A stretch of 64,000 bases of DNA from Sphagnum magellanicum (taxonomy: Eukaryota > Streptophyta > Sphagnopsida > Sphagnales > Sphagnaceae). Every line of letters begins with the position of its first letter. The first letter of the stretch is position 1. The position numbers and the translations under genes were made by a program. A model generated the notes under the pieces. That model saw only the letters and a list, made by a program, of their open reading frames with translations. It had not been told where the DNA came from and made no database searches. Of this stretch, positions 50,241 through 62,639 are shown piece by piece. The stretch covers positions 16,175,666-16,239,665 of the forward strand of contig CM038919.1 of assembly GCA_021904315.1 (NCBI GenBank). The letters run 5' to 3'.

Positions 50241-50977
50241 GGCATAAGCACACTGAGCCCCCCAAAAATTGTAGTCACAAGTATAATCTTTTTGTAATTA
50301 ATTTTTTTGGTAATGTATGGACATCACATCTTACATTATTTTTATTTTTAAAAAATATATTTGATTAATTTTAAACTTAATCTAATCAATTATTTAAAAA
50401 AATCTAATAAACAATGTATGGGATATATTTGTGACAAAATAATACATGTCATAGAGTTTGAAAAAATTACATATATATTTCAAAACTAAGGTTATGAGTG
50501 GAATTCTTCTGTGAATTTTTTTATGGTGTATGATATTGATATACATGAATTAAATTTAAGACCATTTAGAGATTAAAATTTTTTAAATGAAATTTCATTC
50601 AAAAAATGTGTGTTTTTTGCATTTTTGAACAATAAATGTATAATAATTTTTTTTTTAGGAAAAAAGACACTACCATATCAAAGAAGAGGAGATTTTATAC
50701 CTCGGCATTGCATTATTTTTTTAATTTTCTTTTATTTGACAATGTTTTATGAACCACAAACATGAAGCTTTATGGGTGTTGAAACACTATAAATTATATA
50801 TTGTATGTACATTAATATTATCCAATACTCTTCATCTAACCATTGGATTAAGTTTAATTTTGACTCAAAATAAACTTTGAGTTCCAAAAGGTTGTCATGC
50901 AAATTTTAATTTCTACTTGAAATTTTTTGGCATTTGTTACATGAATATAATGAACCATTTGTGTTCCCTTCACAGGT
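50241..50977. other. AT-rich stretch without a gene
   Basis: Poly-A/T tracts only; no motif. Confidence 0.45.
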
Positions 50978-51915
50978 TCAACAAATATTTTTTTTGGAGT
51001 GACCAAGGATTCCAACATGGAAGGAAGTTGTCCTCCATAGAGAGCCTCGAAGCCAACATGTGGTGGCAGATGCTTATGATGATTGCATTCAAACACGTGG
51101 GGTTGTTTTTGGGCTTGAACCTCCCATGCATTTTTGTGAGCTAGATAGTAGTAGGGCATTAGTGGGAGCCATATAATTAAACATGGAAGAAGTAATCTTG
51201 GCTTCCCAAGCCTTGCAAAGGAATGTAGGAGTTGATGATGTATTATAAACAAATTCCAATTGTGACCTTTAGAATAGCTATGACATTGAGGGATTTGATG
51301 CCTCTATCTAGAACTTTTTCCTATTTCATAGCTTCAAATTCAACTTCTAATTAATTAGGGTACAAATTTCTGTTACACTTGTTATTCTAGTTTTGGATCC
51401 CTTTCACCTTCTAGAATTGAGCTTTTGATCATGGGCTCAAATAAATGTGCATTCTCTACTTTTGTTTCTACTTTCAAAGGCCTTCCTAAATCTCTTCTAT
51501 TCCTATTTTTTGCATTTTTGTAGATGTGGCTGAATTGGAGGTTTGGTTTTGGCATTCTCAAGAATATAATGGCATTTGTGTATGTTTTTGAGGAGCATGA
51601 TTTTTTCTTGGTGATCGTTTTCTTATGTTTCTTCCTTCTTTCCTTTTCATTCTTCTCCTTTTTCATCTTCTTCTTATGGGTCAAGTCTTTAGCTTCAATG
51701 TTGAAGTAGAATTTTCTTTACCTAGTGTATTAAAACCAAATATGTAAACAAGGAAAGGGAAAAGGAAGGCTCAAGAAGGATGAAAATTTTATTGAACCTA
51801 CTGCAGATGATGAGTATGAAGTAGTCAACATGGATGCATTTAGGATTGTGGAAAATTTAGATCTGACACTAGGGAGTGAAGTGACAAATGTGCAGTATTT
51901 GGAGGATGAAGAATA
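50978..51915 (+). pseudogene. Unrecognised decayed exons
   Basis: After an acceptor-like CCCTTCACAG (ending near 50976) one frame reads REPRSQHVVADAYDDCIQTR and then GVVFGLEPPMHFCELDSSRA up to a stop near 51176. EEVILASQALQRNVGVDDVL follows. A second open block at about 51745-51915 is acidic: DENFIEPTADDEYEVVNMDA, then FRIVENLDLTLGSEVTNVQY. Codon usage and absence of low complexity suggest former exons, perhaps of one gene with 46994-48803 or 53395-55870. No family was recognised. Confidence 0.35.
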
Positions 51916-53394
51916 GTTTCTTATGGGATTTTTTGATGGTTCAATAATTCTAATTAAGGTCATTGCCTAACAATTAAAGCTACAACTGACCAAAAAGGCA
52001 AGATGATGATTCAACTACTACTTTTAGTGAGAAAATGTCCATGCAATGGCAAAACAACTTTAGCAATGGAAGCATTTTGGCCATGGGCAACCTTAATTAG
52101 GTGAAATTTGCTCTATGTTTAACATTTGGTTGTTGCTATGATATTTGATTGTAGTGATGCCAAGATTTGAAAATTGAGTTTCTCAAACTTTAATTTATGA
52201 AAGTTCAAATTTTGTGATCTTTGCAACAATGGGAAGCTATTGGTAACAAGTTGCAAGATGGGACTGTGAAAGTGTGGATGGCAAATTTTTGTTTGGTGAT
52301 ATGTCAAATGGCATGTCTTCCAATCACCCCAAACATTGCTACATAGAATACTAAAATATTATGTGACAATCATAGAATACATTTTCAGTTAAAACATTAT
52401 TTCCAAACCAATTCTTGGGAAACATTCACAAAAATATATATCTAATTAGTTATTTGTGGATGTTATTTGTGGGTTTGGCCAAAACATAACAATTTTAGAA
52501 ATATAATTCCATATGTCCAATGAATTCATCACCATGTACTAGTTGTTTATGACTAAAACAGAAAAATTCATCAAGAAATGGTCAAAGTAAAGTCTCATGG
52601 TAATAATTAAATAGTTTTGTAGCCAAATGTGGCTACACCTTCATGTAGATTGTTGCCAATATGGCAAAAAAGTCTACAACCATTCATGTGTGAGGTTGAT
52701 TTTATCTAACAACAGTTGGAGACCCTTGTTCAAATCAAATGTGCAAGCATTTATGTGATGGAGCTTGGCACATTTTCTCTTTGATGCCTAACTTTCAAAT
52801 CCATGTTGTGACAACACATTTAATGAGTGCTAGAGATTAGCGCGTGTTTTAAACACAATGTAACAATGACATTTTGTTTGTTGAACTTTTTTGGTTTAGA
52901 CATGCTCGAATTTGTGACATAGGTGGTCCATCAACAAGTTCATCAAGCTTCTGTTCTATGGGTAAGTGTATTTCACATTGCATTGTCATCTCCAAATTAT
53001 GGTTTGTGATTCATCATTCTATTTTGGAACTTGTTGAACTTCATTTGAAATATCTAGGCTTCTAGTTGATTCACACCATATTCTCCCAACTCCTAATCCT
53101 TGGTGCACTAGACTTCAAATGTCCTATTGTTTATATGTTCACCCCAAACACAACATAATCTTGTTTATCCTTGTCCCTAAAACCACTGGTGTCAGAAGTT
53201 TTGAAAGGCATCTCATTATATTGCACCAGATTATAATTACAAGATTTAGTGTTTCTTGCAAAATGAGCATGAAAATGAAGTTTAGGGTTAAACACAAGTC
53301 TAGTTCATTTGGATTTTTTTCCATTATCTGGTAGTCTACTTGGTGATTTGGTGTTTAGTTGTACCTTTTGCATATTTTTGTAGATCCTAAATCT
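51916..53394. other. No gene recognised
   Basis: Noncoding, with a few short chance frames; nothing repeated was noticed. Confidence 0.4.
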
Positions 53395-55870
53395 CTGTGC
53401 CAAAAATAAGCAGTGCACCTCTTTGTCAATACCAGCTTGAGCGTTTGAAAAACATAGCCATATTGCAAGCCAAAGTGAAGGAGTTGGGACTTTCTGAGAC
53501 TCTTGAAGATTTGTAAAAAATCTAAACCTTCCATTCCAATTTGATAGCCAATGTTTTTTTACGGGTAATATGTTGTTTGTTGGAGGAAATCAATACACAC
53601 TACTGCTGGGAAAAAAAAAGCCTTGTTAGCAAAGTCTGTTGTGCTAGGAGATTGTCAACATAATGCCCATATAGCTGCTAGTCCCAAACTAAAGGTAAGT
53701 ATGGTTGAAGATGGTGATGATGACAATTTGAAATGTTCGGAGGATACCAATAGTGCTTCCATTGAGCCATCGAAAAAGGCGTCAAGTTACACTCCTAGCT
53801 CTGACAGTGATGACAACACCAAGGAGCTACATGATGGAACTAAATAAGCTCCTCCTGGAAGCTCTACAAATAAACCTTCAAAGAGAAGTTGCCCTACATC
53901 CACCAAAAGCCCTAACCCTAAGGTAAATATAATGATTTATTTGTGAAAAAAATGTTTAGGTCAATAGCCAAAGGATGTTTTTCCTAAACCCTAAAAACTG
54001 CTTTCATTTAGATAGAGCAATATAAGTAGGATTTATTAATATTCTATAATGGTAATAATTTTAAATGACCTTGGTTGTTTTTCTAAGGTGTCTAAATGAG
54101 GTCATTGGAATAATTTGTGTTGACATGAATGTGTTTGGCAATAGGTCAATAAGAAGCTTAAACCCTGTCCACCACCAAATTCAATCCATGGTGAAGGACC
54201 TGTTGTTGGGTTGCAATGTAGCCCCCATAAAGTGGCTAGCTCCTAGTATCGCCCCAACAATGGGCCTCCATGGGGCCAAGGAGGGGGACAACCATGGATG
54301 CAAGGTGGGGGGTGGTTGTGGGGATCACAGAATAATGGGCCCGGTCAAAATTGGGGCCAATGGGGTCCACAGTGGGTGAACCAATCTGTTAGAGGCTCCT
54401 TTGGATGTAATATGCCACCACAACAGAATTGGAGTGTAGGTTTTGGACAGTGGGGGGCCAAGGCCATCCCAATGGAACCCAACAACACCATTCCAGATGT
54501 CTAATCAACTGTCACCCCAGGTTTCAAAAAGGCCTGGCATGCCACTGATTCTGCCCCTAGCTCCCAACATTTCAGTGGCTACTGTGCATCCGCCTATGCC
54601 TGCCACGAATCTAGCAACAAGTACACCAACAATGCCATCAACACTTCCTTGCCTTCCTAAATCAAAAAATCATGCCAACAATTGAGCTGAGAGAAAGGCA
54701 TTGGGGGAGGAAGTGAGAATTGTTCAAGGACGGAAACCACATGTTGTAGAGGTGACCAACAAGGGGAAAATTGATGGTGCTTGTGACGGGAAGAATGTTG
54801 CGCATGACATGTTGAGGTCAGCAGCAACCTATTATTTGGATGTGTCCATTGTGCATGTTAGCGAGCAAAACCCAAAAGATATGGAAACATTGTGGGCTAG
54901 AATGGATGGCCTTTTTGAATACAAAAATCACTCATTATGTCAAAAGGGTTTTGAAGACTCTGTTTGTAGATTTTTGAAGGGAGAAAGGTTTTGCCTCAAA
55001 AATCTGTTCACTAAACAAGGACAATGAACTTGCCCATTGGGTATAGAACCAGCCATATGGGAGCGGCTCATGAAATATTGGATGGATGAAAAGATTATTG
55101 TTAAAGTATCCACTATGTCCAATACAAGAGGGAATCAGAAAAAACCCTCAAAGTATGGTAGACATGCTGGTGTTGAGGCGGCTCTAGTAAGGTCATTTAT
55201 TTTGGGTTATGAAAGTTCAATTAAGTGTTTTTTTTTTGCCTCAGTTGTTTTGGGTTTGCTTTGTTGAATAGGATCCTGCGTGGGTGTGGTGTGTAGGAAA
55301 AAAAAATACGAAGCCCTTCAGTAACAGAACTTGCAGCTGCTGGTCTGGAGTCAGAACAAACTCTTGGAAAGATAGTCATCAAATCCTTATATCCTTGAAA
55401 CCTTCTTTTTTTGAGTTGGATTAGGGGTGCTGTGTTTTTGTTGGATGTTTTTAGACTATGAAGCATATAGCTTTTAATATGTTTTTTTATTTTGTAGGGT
55501 TTCACTACCTTGTCTTCTTGAGTGACAAACATTGAATCAAAGCTACTAGAGATTACTAGCCAAGTGGCCCAAGTGTTGGAGACTTGCAATGAGAATGTAA
55601 GATCAATCCAGTCCCTTAATTCCACAATTTTGGAGTTCATGTGGCAAATGCAGGCAGTTGGTATGGGCATGGGAAGTCCACAGTCAAAAGGACAAGAGGG
55701 TGGAGAGGACATGAATGGATCCCAATTGGTTGAAAAGAAAAAGTTGGTCCCTCGGACAAGTAAGAGTTTAGAACTTGAATTTGAAGCCAACTTAGCATTT
55801 GATCAGGGGTGCAGGTTTCTGTAGGAACACGTGATGTGGGGAATGTTGCAGCATGTGTCTCACATGACCC
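53395..55870 (+). pseudogene. TNPA-like (Ptta/En/Spm, Transposase_24-type) gene, decayed, 5' part
   Basis: Exon-like blocks follow in order. About 53400-53515 reads LERLKNIAILQAKVKELGLS, a helix also seen in plant En/Spm accessory proteins. 53623-53935 is a Ser/Asp/Lys-rich linker ending at a donor-like AAG-GTAAAT. 54145-54690 is a Gly/Trp/Gln/Pro-rich segment (GGGWLWGSQNNGPGQNWGQW). 54701-55027 has LWARMDGLFEYKNHSLCQKG and LKGERFCLKNLF. Next, IEPAIWERLMKYWMDEK and a basic NTRGNQKKPSKYGRHAG (55040-55180) match the Transposase_24 pattern. A helical block, IESKLLEITSQVAQVLETCN, lies at 55522-55824. TNPA-type proteins bind subterminal repeats of CACTA elements. Breaks separate the blocks. Confidence 0.6.
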
Positions 55871-56704
55871 TATTGTTGATGTGGCCCATGTTTGCAAGCC
55901 TGGATCAGATGAAGTGAGTAAGACATGGCCCTTGTATGCAAGCTCAAATTTGATCAAAAGAGTAACTTTATTGCTTGATAATGGGCATGTTTTGGTTTCA
56001 AATTGCTTTTGCTGCAAAAGTTATTTTTCCTTGCCAAGTACTGCATAGGACATATCTACTACCATGGATCTGAATATTTACATGTAGGGTTACTTTTAAT
56101 TCATGTGTATTGCACATGTGGTTGGGGTGGTGGCTAGTGTTTCCAGTCAAGTAGGCACTGTAAGATACATATCAAAACTTTTATTTCTAGATACACTTGA
56201 TAATTTCATAGTGCACTTAGAACCAAATATGTTGACTATCCAATGCGATAAGAAAGTGTTTTTTTAATGTTGCCACAACTAAAGTTTTTTTGGTTACGTG
56301 ACAATGACCACATTTACTAAAAGTTTATGGTTTAATTGTGCACTTATAGTAAATTATGTATGCATATTGGCCCTAGATGTGGTTGCCATGGTGCCATCCA
56401 AGGTGTGTGAAAATTAGGTGCGATATTGCAAAATTTGTTTTTAATAAACTTTTCTAGGTTCACAATGGAAATGTGATTAATGATGGAACTAAGTTTGAGG
56501 TAGCCTAATGTTTTATAGCAATTGATTATGCAGGTGAATGGGGTGGAATGTCAATTGCCAAACCAGGTATGTGATCCCTTTTTTGGGTTACATTGAAATC
56601 TTTGGACAATGTATTGATTAAAATGTGCATTGAATTAGATATGAGATGGCAATTCAATATTTATTATGTTACTTTTGAACCATTTGGTAGGTTCATGAAG
56701 TTTC
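55871..56704. other. Probable intron-like or eroded interval of the TNPA-like gene
   Basis: No clear coding motif; short frames only. It ends where GC-richer LINE sequence begins. Confidence 0.35.
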
Positions 56705-58725
56705 TATAGATGCCCCAATAATCCTCCCTGAAATCTTCCGGCTACCCACCGAGGCCAATTTTGAAAAATTCATGCTCGCCCTAAAAGGGAAGATGATCAC
56801 TTGGAGCAAGTGCAACCTCTCTCTTGTCGGCAGAATTCTGGTTGCCAACCAAGTATTGTTATCCTCAATGTGGTACATGGCAGCCTGCTGGAACCCCCAT
56901 CCGAGGATGTGCAACCAGATCAGAGGAGTGGTACGAAACTTCATCTGGGGGGAAAGGCCTCCAACACATGGGCCAAGGTCAAATGGGATTCTCTTACACT
57001 CCCTTTGTCTAGCGGCGGCCTAGGGATCATAGACCCCAAGGCACAATCCAAAGCGCTCCTTGCCAAACTTCTGGTGAGAGGACTTGCCCCAGGAGGAAAA
57101 CCCTGGAAAGAGATTTTGAAGCACCAAGTAGATCAGGTCCATCTCCCAGTGCATGGCAAAGGGCCAAGCATCTCAGACATAAACTGGTTCTTTGCCGCCC
57201 CTAAGCTCAAACAAACAAAATGCTCATTCTGGAAAATCATCCTTGGCTATTGGCTTAACATAAGAGTTGATCTAACAAAGTCTGAACCTGCATCCCATGC
57301 GGAGGTTCTCAAACAGCCCATTTTCAACAACCCTCTCATCCTCAACACGACCGGTCTCACCCTAGGAGTATGTGGTCTTAGTGAAGGACGCGCCATTGCC
57401 AATTTTGGCTGCACCATAATCAAATATCTTTGGGACTTGGAGGGCAAGGCATGGAAAAGCCTCCAGGCCCTTTGGATGACCTATCACACCACCAACAGAA
57501 ATCATCATAGCGAGTATCCCATGGAATTCCGCAACCTACACTAACCGCTTTCAGGCAGGGGACTGGATTAGCAAAAGAGTCTCTAGAAACAACATCGCTC
57601 TAGCATGGGTGTACCATGTAACCGGGGTCACCCCCAACACAATGCAAGCCGTAGAATTCCAAAAGGTCACCCCCATTAGTCTCATTAGAACTCCTAGGTG
57701 ATAACTCTCTCCCCTGAAGGTTATCACCCAATCAGGGTCCTCTCCTAAGAAAGACACAGACAGAGCCCCGTTTAGAATTGCCACGAAGCTCCCATCACTC
57801 ACCAAGCCCCCCCTTCTCTGGATTTTCAACTCCGGTTTCATTGATGGGCTTCCCTGGGACCCGGGGGAATGGACTGGCAGGCCTTCTCCCAAATGGGGGA
57901 TTCTCCATTCTTTGGCTACTCCGCAAAGCGGGGCTATCGAAACGCAAGGAAACCCACCCAAAATGCAAACATCTACTCCTTCATTCAAAGGTTAAACCTT
58001 TCGAACTCCACCGTCACGCAAGTTATGTCTAGAATCTGGCATAACTCCCGACCCTGGAAGGTCGGCACTCTCATATGGCTCACTTTAAATTGGGGCCTCC
58101 CGGTAGGCACATGGCTGCAATGCATGGGGATCTTCCTCACGTGCAAGGTTTGCACAGAGGAGGCTCCCGAATCCCCTCAACACTGTCTTCTCAAGTGTCC
58201 CCTCACCAAATGGGCTTGGGAGGCCTTCTATTACGTTTGGCATAAATGGGGAGTGCCCAATGACGTCACTCTCTCTTGGCCATTCGTCATGCTAGGTGAA
58301 ACCGTCTTCGAGAGAGAAGATGACCCTCTCGGGGTTCAAGGGCACCATGTAGGGGGCTTCTCTTACATCAGACAACCGTTTAACATCCTTCATAGTTTCA
58401 TCCTCTACTTCCTTTGGTCGGAGAGATGTTGGAAGCATTCTGATAACCAATATTCCTCTAGGAAAATCCTTCAGCAAGCCTGGGTGGCTACTTGAGGTTG
58501 GGATGGCCACTTGGAAGGCCATCAACTCCCTTCGGTCCACCCAGGAACCTAGTATTCAGGTTAGGATTGATCAGGCCTTTAGGGCAAAATGGTGTCACTT
58601 AGGCATCTTTGGGGATGATTATGCCACCATTGTGTGGCGCTTCTTGCCCCCCTTGTACTTCCTAAATTTCTTTAATGAATGATGGGGCTGTTGCCTCCCT
58701 CCCCTTTTCGGGGTTTTCCTGAACA
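56705..58725 (+). mobile_element. L1-type LINE, 5'-truncated 3' end of ORF2
   Basis: GC content rises sharply. The sequence opens in the thumb part of the reverse transcriptase with LKGKMITWSKCNLSLVGRIL and LLSSMWYMAACWNPHPRM (about 56774-56912), then NFIWG. SGGLGIIDPKAQSKALLAKL (about 57011-57070) and VRGLAPGGKPWKEIL continue to 57544. The zf-RVT-like end follows: SRPWKVGTLIWLTLNWGLPV (about 58047-58106) with CKVC, HCLLKC (about 58144-58200) and WAWEAFYYVW. The tail AINSLRSTQEPSIQVRIDQA, then FLPPLYFLNFFNE, ends at a natural stop, 58679-58681. The catalytic YADD and endonuclease are absent through 5' truncation, usual for L1. Frame changes mark decay. It ends in a short 3' UTR (CCTTTTCGGGGTTTTCCTGAA) without a clear poly-A tail. 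Confidence 0.88.
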
Positions 58726-59199
58726 GACCATAGTCAAAGATCTACCAATGGGTAATCAGGTGTGTATTTGAATTTGGGTTATTTTACATGAACCCATATA
58801 TGGTGGACCACATTGTTTTTCATCCCAGTTGCACGCTTTCAATTTAAGTGGTCATGTATGGTGAATTCAATTGTTGGGTTGTAAGTATGCAAATACATTA
58901 TTGGAAAAATGATTGGTTGTTACATGGGGGGCATAGTGTAAGAAAGCAAAGAAACCAATTAGAGGAGAACCTCCAACTTTTAGATCATGAGCCAATAAAC
59001 AACATTGCCACAATAAACAATGGATGTCTATGACTTGCCAAAGGTGACCTAGTTTACCCTCCATTTTTTTGTGGTCAATGTGTTTCATTTGTTTCATGTT
59101 CACAAAACAAATAAAATGCTTGTTCAATGTATCCATGTGCATTAATACTCAAATTTCTAATTCCAAGTTTTGTAGTTTGGTATAGGTGACTTGGTGTTC
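58726..59199. other. No gene recognised
   Basis: Noncoding interval between the LINE end and the TNPA-like C-terminal segment. Confidence 0.4.
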
Positions 59200-59470
59200 C
59201 TAATGAACGAGAACTAAGTTGCAGGTAGGGGAATAATTTTTGGGCTATCAGGGAAAGATGTGTTTCATGGGGATCACATAAAACAAGGTGTGTATAAGGT
59301 CACAATCAAGTTTGTGTTATTACCAAATACCCCTTTACCTTTCTCTAATCATCATGATGACCCACCACAGTTGTGCTTAACACAAGTGAAAAATCAATTT
59401 GCATTGTGGGGGATTAGATACATGTGCCAATCTAAGTTTTCTTTTCACCTGGTAGGAGTGATGTAATGAA
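59200..59470 (+). pseudogene. TNPA-like C-terminal segment beyond the LINE
   Basis: Around 59225-59430 one frame gives GKDVFHGDH-like wording, then VYKVTIKFVLLPNTPLPF, DDPPQLCLTQVKNQFALWG and IRYM. The pattern of a V-rich strand, LPNTxLPxP, an acidic turn and a final aromatic before R/M resembles the C-terminal block of plant Ptta/En/Spm proteins. It has the same strand as 53395-55870 and the L1 fragment lies between, so the two are probably parts of one gene. This assignment is an inference. Confidence 0.35.
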
Positions 59471-59559
59471 TTTGAGGATAGTTATAAGAGGTATATGTAC
59501 AATGTCCATGGTAATGAAAAGGATTCATATACAATTCAAGATTCCTTTATTGCATATGC

Positions 59560-60442
59560 AAATTGATGCAATTGAAGATTTTGTGTTTTGGGGTATATTA
59601 TGTGTTTTGCAACTACAGAGGTAGTCGTAAGATCTATTAATGACTTCATTTTGCAACTTATGTAATCGCATGTGGGATTTATATGAAATACATATGTGGT
59701 ATACGATTCACCTAATCACAAGGCAAAGTCATACTCTTGACTTTATGTGCAACTTTCGTAGTCACTAATTGTATGCCCCATGTAATTAAATATCTAGGTA
59801 AATTTTTAAAATAAACATGGACAACATACAAATTGACATGCATCCCAATGAAATCGCACCCTACAAGTGCAATTGAAATGAATTTTTTAATGATGCCGTG
59901 TGTCACCATCACACCCATAACTATTGTAGATCATCCAATTGCTTGCCAAATTACATAATGCCACGTGTCATCATTGGGTAATAATTAATTAATATTTTAA
60001 AAAATCAATGTTGCATGTATATTTGACATGTGTGTTGATAGTGAATGGTCATCAAACAATTGATCATTGTCCAAGTGGCATCACCATGATAACTTTACAT
60101 TGAAGTGGTTGGTTAAAAACTTACATGTATAATGTATAGTCATAAAATTAGTCATAACTATAGTTTGTGAAACATTGTGATTGTATATTGTAGTCAATTT
60201 CCTAGTCACAACCGGTAATGCCACGTAATTGTGGATGAAAACCCTTGTCAGCAAATGAACAACCTGTTATAGTCACAAAGTTTTTGCAACTACAGTTATG
60301 ATTTATGCCACGTCATGTAATTTGTGAATGCAATATCTTTCCACTTGTCCAAGGTGACTATAGAAATTTGCAATCACAAGTGTCTTGTGTGACTAAAATG
60401 TAATGGTAAATGTAGTGGTTAATTGAGGATTTGTTTCTAGTG
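59560..60442 (+). mobile_element. Possible CACTA 3' end with subterminal repeats
   Basis: The block ends TTTCTAGTG at 60434-60442, complement CACTAGAAAC. Upstream it is dense in TTGCAACTACAG, TAGTCAC, GTGACTA and TGCCACGT words in both orientations. That arrangement fits a CACTA subterminal region downstream of the TNPA-like gene. The matching left terminus was not found. Confidence 0.4.
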
Positions 60443-61158
60443 GTTGGATCGTTAAGGCCAGCAGGAATAATGAAAATTGGGTATTGGTGGTCAATGTAAT
60501 GAAACATCAAAATTTTATGTTTGATTTCATTCTTGTGGGTATTGTTCAATGGGTGGTAGAATATTCTTCTAGGAGGTGGCAAAAATTTGTTAACAAGAAC
60601 CTTCATGATTTCAATAGGCTTGTATCCAAGGGGAAAATAGTTTCAGAAAACTCATTCTTGATTGATTCATTCACATGCTTACATTTCATCTCATTGAGGC
60701 CTTTGGGATATTTTTTCATAAGAAGGTCGTCAATTGTCTTTTTTCTTTTATATATCCTCCATAGTCACTCCCCCTTGGGGGGGGGGGGGGGGGAGTTTTG
60801 ATCATAAATGAACCTTCAACATCTATTTGAACCACTTTAGAAATTGTCTCCATTCTTGTATCCTTCCTGATGACTATCACCATCACCATCTTGTCACACA
60901 TTTGGTGTATGAGCTTTTTGGTTTTATTGAGGAACTTTGCTACCTTGAACCTCCCTCTTTTAGTACTTTTTGGGTGCAAACTATCGTCCATTTTTAAAAT
61001 AACACACATGATCCTAGCTTATGACATCAAGAATGGGATTAATAAAAAAATCACCTACTATGGATTATTTTTGTAAACTTTGAGGTTCACAATGTGCGCA
61101 TATTTCACTAAATCAAGGTCCTACCATTTTTCAAATTGGAAGCACCATTCAATTTGTG
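60443..61158. other. No gene recognised; G17 run
   Basis: Noncoding. A CCCCC-TT spacer is followed by an uninterrupted run of 17 G at 60777-60793, the longest G tract seen in the window. Confidence 0.6.
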
Positions 61159-62077
61159 TGATGCACCCCCACACTCCTCAAGTGCAAATCCAAAAGTGGA
61201 AACAATAGAAGAAAAAGGAAATGGGGTATGTTCATTAATTCGTAACACTTCGGGGGTAGAGGGGCATGTTGGAGCTCCAAGATGAGAACTAGAATGAGTG
61301 ACAAATGGGTCAATTATTCACACAACCCTACACAAACCAAACAACAAGTTGGTTAATGCATGGTTGGAGCACTTTTGGTGCACGATGAGCCGTGGGCATA
61401 CACGAATTCACAAGATTCATAAGATTCATAAGATTCACCATGGCCTAGACTTGAGGGAAGCCATCACCTTCCCCTTTATAGTATTTTCTATGCTTGGCCA
61501 TGGGGCTTGCACCCACATGTCATTTTGTCTCAAGACTCCCAAGTTGGGAGTTTTGAAATTCCCGAAATTGGGACTACCGCAACTTTGGAAGCCCATAACT
61601 TTTTGTGTAAACCTCCGATTGAGGTGAGGTCTAAAACAAAGTTATAACCCCCGTTGAGAGCTTTTCAATAATATGTGATACACCACTTGCACACAAGTAA
61701 ATCAAGGAGATTCTTGACTTTTAGTGGTTAGGAGTCAAATTAACATTTTAACTCCTAGCCTTTCTTTCGGTCATAAATTGTGTTTTAAGTACTCAAATAG
61801 GACATGCAAAACCATTTTAAACATTTAAGTTCCAAAATCTTTCAATGATATATATATTTTTTTAATTCAATGAGTTTTGACCCTTGCAATTGCTTTATGA
61901 ATATTTAGGAATCCATTAGGACTTTAACTCCCAAAGTGGGAGCCCATTTGGGAATGTGTGGGTTCATTCCCTCACACCTTCCTACATTCTCGGGAGCATG
62001 AAATGTGATTCCTAGGTTTCACTCTTGGCCCACACCTTTGTAAACCCTTGTTTTGGTCGCGGGCTAAAGTCGTGACA
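61159..62077 (-). mobile_element. Solo LTR, reverse orientation
   Basis: The 919-bp block starts TGATGCACCCCCA and ends AAGTCGTGACA on the plus strand, i.e. TG...CA on the minus strand. It is homologous to the other LTRs in the window and closest to the nested copy ending at 16382, with which it shares GTGATTCCTAGGTTTC-like and GGTCGCGGGC wording. Flanking 5-mers TTGTG and TTTTG match at four of five positions. It holds the LTR hairpin (61455-61473) and a small AGATTCATAA triplication near 61406-61437. It is more diverged than the other solo LTRs and so probably the oldest. Confidence 0.82.
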
Positions 62078-62269
62078 TTTTGGGGTTTCCATCTTCAACT
62101 CTATACCCCACTTCTCCACATTTGTCTAACATTCACATGGCGACATTTGCATTTTCATAATTCTTGTTGTACCTCAATTTTTCCTTAAACATTTTGTTGA
62201 ATAAGTGAATACGAAGATCACCATTGCATGGATGTAGGAACTATGAAATTATTACAAAAAATAGAAGAG
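62078..62269. other. No feature seen
   Basis: Short AT-rich spacer between the solo LTR and the palindromic array. Confidence 0.4.
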
Positions 62270-62580
62270 ACAATATGGTGGCCACCAAATACTAATAATT
62301 CTTAACCCTATACAATAGACTAATGGTCTGGCAGCCAACATATAATAACATTTCCTAATCTCGTTGAATAGGCCATAAGATTATTTTCATTATTTTTGCA
62401 AAAAAAAAATGATTTGGTGGCCACCAAATCATTTTATGTACCCCCTTTTAGAAGAAATGATCCAATAGCCATGAGTTGTATAATTACATTACACTTCAAA
62501 TGGATTTATTTAGTGCCACCAAATCATAAATTTATCGATTACACCTTGGAGATGTAACAATCTAGCAACCACCATATGTT
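62270..62580. repeat. Palindromic-core tandem array, left part
   Basis: Seven degenerate units have cores near 62276, 62328, 62371, 62415, 62463, 62511 and 62562, 43-52 bp apart. The core is TGGTGGCCACCAAAT and variants. It is the same family as 63345-63803, with copy 2 of the dispersed repeat between them. Confidence 0.75.
62406..62435. repeat. Perfect 30-bp palindrome
   Basis: The 15-bp arm AAAATGATTTGGTGG is followed at once by its exact complement, with no spacer, centred at 62420/62421 on GGCC. It is the longest perfect dyad noticed in the window and forms one unit of the array. Confidence 0.95.
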
Positions 62581-62639
62581 TATTTTCCTCCTTTATAAGC
62601 ATATCGATTTGGGTAGATACAAACTACAATGGTTCAAAT

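Noticed and set aside
54065-54379. 104-codon frame with Gly/Cys-rich end
   Set aside because: The Gly/Trp/Gln-rich neighbouring frame fits the TNPA-like gene better; this one is an alternate reading of the same repeat-like DNA.
55221-56017. 189- and 126-codon minus-strand frames
   Set aside because: They lie opposite the plus-strand helical block at 55522-55824 and show no motif of their own.
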